This document shows positions 62,101-64,000 of a stretch of 64,000 bases of DNA, in pieces; within the stretch, counting starts at the first letter, position 1, and the number at the start of each line of letters is the position of its first letter. Origin of the DNA: Planctomycetota bacterium. Lineage in GTDB: Bacteria > Planctomycetota > Planctomycetia > Pirellulales > Pirellulaceae. The stretch spans positions 186,001 to 250,000 of the forward strand of contig CAUJHS010000117.1 in assembly GCA_963204915.1 (NCBI GenBank), read 5' to 3'. The notes under the pieces were generated by a model. That model had not been told where the DNA came from. It saw nothing but the letters and a program-made list of their open reading frames with translations, and made no database searches. The position numbers were made by a program, and so were the translations under genes.

Positions 62101-62691
62101 ATGCACGCCCACTCACCAAGGAATACCCCCATTCCCGGCAAAGAACTGAAAGCGGTCCTCGTGGGAGCCGTGACAGGATTAGTGGGAACCACGGCGATGA
62201 CCGCCACGATGATGGGTCTGGAGCAGAAGCTTCCTCGGCACGAGCGCGAACCCTTGGAGCCGCGGCGCATTACGGAGTCGCTGCTCGCCGGAGCCAGCAC
62301 CTTTCACGCTCTGCCCGAACGGCAAAAAGCCGACCTTTCGATCCTGGCTCATTTGGGTTACGGCGCGGCCATGGGCGCGCTGTATCAAACTATCGAGCGC
62401 CGTCTGCCGCTTCCGCCTTTGGCGCGAGGAGCCGCTTTCGGGTTGATGGTGTGGGCAGCCAGTTATGCGGGATGGTTGCCGGCGCTTGGAATTCTACCCC
62501 CGCCCCATCGTCGTCCGGTAGGACGCAACGGGTTACTCATCGCCAGTCATTTGATGTGGGGCGTAGTTACCGCGGCCGCAAGCGGGGGTTCATCCACAAC
62601 GCCGTCTTACCGGCGCAACGTCATACCGCGACGCGGCGGCTCCAACGAACCGGGAGGCATCGGCGGGAAGGGATCTTCCTCGACCGCTTGA
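62101..62691 (+). CDS. Small multi-pass membrane protein, DUF1440-like
   Basis: 196 residues from ATG 62101 (MHAHSPRNTPIPGKELKAV); ATG 62071 is an alternative. Hydrophobic segments at about residues 18-40 (VLVGAVTGLVGTTAMTATMMGLE), 80-100, 110-135 (LARGAAFGLMVWAASYAGWLPALGIL) and 155-170 fit YagU/DUF1440-type inner-membrane proteins with 'G..aG...t..M' motifs and a LGYGAAMGALY helix. The last 85 bases overlap the convergent secreted protein gene, and the corresponding tail is Ser/Gly-rich. Confidence 0.6.
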   Translation: MHAHSPRNTPIPGKELKAVLVGAVTGLVGTTAMTATMMGLEQKLPRHEREPLEPRRITESLLAGASTFHALPERQKADLSILAHLGYGAAMGALYQTIERRLPLPPLARGAAFGLMVWAASYAGWLPALGILPPPHRRPVGRNGLLIASHLMWGVVTAAASGGSSTTPSYRRNVIPRRGGSNEPGGIGGKGSSSTA

Positions 62692-63728
62692 CCGAAAGGC
62701 GTTACGCCTTCGACCGCGGCGCGCTGCACCACTTCCGACGCCGGCTGCTCCATTTCATACGTATCGACGGAGCGCAATGCCGCACGGTTTCCCACGGCCA
62801 TGACCAACTCGGAAAAGCGGTGACGCACTGGCGGCTCAACGTGCTCAAGTTTCTCGGCAAGTCGCTGCACGCCTGGTCCGTTTTCGGACGCTGCTTGCGA
62901 TATCTTCCCCAGAAACGCCGCCGACTCGGTAAAGTTCGCATCGGCCGACTTGCCCACCAAGGGGTTCAACGTGCGCGCCAACAAGTCGACGCCGACGTTA
63001 TCGACCTTCACGAAAACATCCAGGTGACTTGTGATCACCGTGTCTCCCGCAGGGCTGGGCGTATATGCCGAGCGCAGCAAGAGCACGCAGGACCCGTGAA
63101 CGCGGTTCTTCAACAGCGGTCCTTCGTAAAAGCCTTCAGCGTAAATCACATGGACTTCGCGCGTGCGCAACAAGGTATGCGCCACACACTGGGTGCCGGC
63201 GCCATCGGCCGCCTTGACCGAGTTCGGCCCAATCCGCTCAATTTGCACCTGCGTAATGCCCATCAGATCCCAGATGTTCACCACGACTTCCGGATGCTGA
63301 AGCAAGAACAGGTACAAATCGGGGTCGCACTCAATCGACTTGGCAGGCATGCGCCGATAAATGCTTGGCTTCGAAACAATCTCCCAAACCCGGGCCTGCG
63401 CCTGCGGAGGAAGTTGCTGCACGGGCAACGCGCGCGTCGCGTCTTCGCGCGCTTCCCGGCTGGACAAGCCGTCATCCGGGAAACCCCATACGAGATTCGC
63501 GGGTGCAACGAAACACCACGCCGCCAGAAGGAAAAGAGCCATCGTCGGCGCACGGCGCAGACAGGATCTGGCGCCAGGAGCGCCCTTAGCCGGCGTGCGA
63601 GAGGATGCTACGTCTTGCCGCAACGCCCAGCCGACCGCCGGTCCGAAGCGCCAGGTTCCGGTGCGCCCGCGCGCAGTCTTGGCCCTTGGCCGGCCGCGCC
63701 ATGCGCGCGGCAAGTCGTGGTTGAGCAT
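62607..63728 (-). CDS. Secreted hypothetical protein, planctomycete type
   Basis: 373 residues from the ATG giving MLNHDLPRAWRGRPR. A long basic N-terminus (about 60 residues) precedes a hydrophobic segment (TMALFLLAAWCFVAPANLVWG), which may be the real signal peptide if translation starts later. The mature part has LPPQAQARVWEIVSKPSIYRRMPAKSIECDPDLYLFLLQHPEVVVNIWDLMGITQVQIERIGPNSVKAADGAGTQC, a pattern I remember from unannotated planctomycete exported proteins, then beta-rich strands and a Pro-rich tail. Function unknown. Confidence 0.7.
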   Translation of the reverse strand: MLNHDLPRAWRGRPRAKTARGRTGTWRFGPAVGWALRQDVASSRTPAKGAPGARSCLRRAPTMALFLLAAWCFVAPANLVWGFPDDGLSSREAREDATRALPVQQLPPQAQARVWEIVSKPSIYRRMPAKSIECDPDLYLFLLQHPEVVVNIWDLMGITQVQIERIGPNSVKAADGAGTQCVAHTLLRTREVHVIYAEGFYEGPLLKNRVHGSCVLLLRSAYTPSPAGDTVITSHLDVFVKVDNVGVDLLARTLNPLVGKSADANFTESAAFLGKISQAASENGPGVQRLAEKLEHVEPPVRHRFSELVMAVGNRAALRSVDTYEMEQPASEVVQRAAVEGVTPFGQAVEEDPFPPMPPGSLEPPRRGMTLRR

Positions 63729-63834
63729 AATCCCCCCTGGATGCACAACGATCGTGACGGCAGGTCATGCCGGTCTTACGACTTAATTCGGCTTTCCCAA
63801 GGGGCCGGGGACAACGTTTTTACGCGGGCAATCG

Positions 63835-63999
63835 TTATGAGGGAAGAAATCCCCCACCGAAAGGATAGTATTTCTTGCGCGCGAAGCGACGATCACGGTC
63901 CGATCCGCGCGCGAAAATGGCGAACCACCAAAGATTGCGCGGCGCCATGCAACCGTCGTGGTGCAAAAACAGATAAGCTACGCTGTTGGGCGGGAGCGC
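63835..63999 (-). CDS. C-terminus of an unidentified gene entering from the right edge
   Basis: 54 residues are open from the window edge to TAA on the minus strand. The reading is rich in aromatic and basic residues and protein-like (VAYLFLHHDGCMAPRNLWWF, then RKKYYPFGGGFLPS). The gap before the next gene has the size of an ordinary intergenic stretch. No family is recognised, and a chance open frame cannot be excluded. Confidence 0.4.
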   Translation of the reverse strand, partial: ALPPNSVAYLFLHHDGCMAPRNLWWFAIFARGSDRDRRFARKKYYPFGGGFLPS

Positions 64000-64000
64000 A

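Noticed and set aside
1-64000. tRNA, rRNA, CRISPR, insertion sequence, prophage or attachment sites
   Set aside because: Looked for tRNA T-arm patterns in gaps, regularly spaced repeats, transposase or integrase motifs and terminal inverted repeats; none found by eye.

Overview
The window reads as a chromosomal segment of a planctomycete, most likely of the Pirellulales. This is inferred from gene families, not from a marker gene. It carries a PSD1/DUF1549-type cytochrome next to a DUF1501 protein, two cysteine-rich BBP7-like outer-membrane barrels, a Ser/Thr kinase with the planctomycete-style N-terminal extension, a zinc-ribbon/prenyltransferase-fold membrane protein, a Cys-type sulfatase, a Lys/Ala-rich histone H1-like protein and several 'LQFSLRSLLILM'-type anchors. 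I see no rRNA, tRNA, CRISPR array, insertion sequence or prophage.

Layout. 0-9.3 kb: C-terminus of a secreted jelly-roll protein, two small hypothetical proteins, an ArnT-like glycosyltransferase, a 1070-residue AsmA-like protein with regular internal repeats, an Ada-type zinc protein, a coiled-coil membrane peptide and a sulfatase. 9.3-17.4 kb: a minus-strand run of nicotinate phosphoribosyltransferase (with a perfect palindrome over its 5' end), a cupin, an acyl-CoA synthetase, an LptF/G permease, a PLP aminotransferase and a deacetylase-like protein. 17.6-25.5 kb: a UPF0261 protein, two paralogous BBP7 barrels each ending in a strong hairpin, a REC-like/PAS/GAF/REC protein without kinase domain, a metallophosphoesterase and a zinc-ribbon protein. 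25.6-35.2 kb: the zinc-ribbon/toroid protein, the Ser/Thr kinase, a putative metallopeptidase, HisI, a CAP-domain protein, a sugar-phosphate isomerase, a site-2 protease and an SGNH hydrolase. 35.2-43.3 kb: a motif-rich leader and the histone H1-like gene (too short for usual ORF cut-offs), Mrp without its CxxC, a pseudo-receiver, a second site-2 protease, a PlsC acyltransferase coupled to a lipase, and a structured intergenic element. 43.3-54.4 kb: a double heavy-metal-binding-domain protein, a TPR protein, YebC, and an RND permease/adaptor/TolC set. 54.4-64 kb: a membrane protein, the DUF1501/PSD1 pair, an AI-2E family transporter, an HPF-like protein, a small membrane protein, a secreted hypothetical and a partial gene at the edge.

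Much of the content concerns the envelope: lipid and LPS handling (AsmA-like, LptF/G, PlsC, ArnT-like), outer-membrane barrels, efflux, and secreted catabolic enzymes. I found no single new defence or mobile system. The points most worth following are cis-elements and architectures: the pncB operator, the palindrome before the first BBP7 gene, the leader of the H1-like gene, the interleaved inverted repeats near 42.05 kb, a shared terminator tail, and the repeat-built AsmA-like protein.
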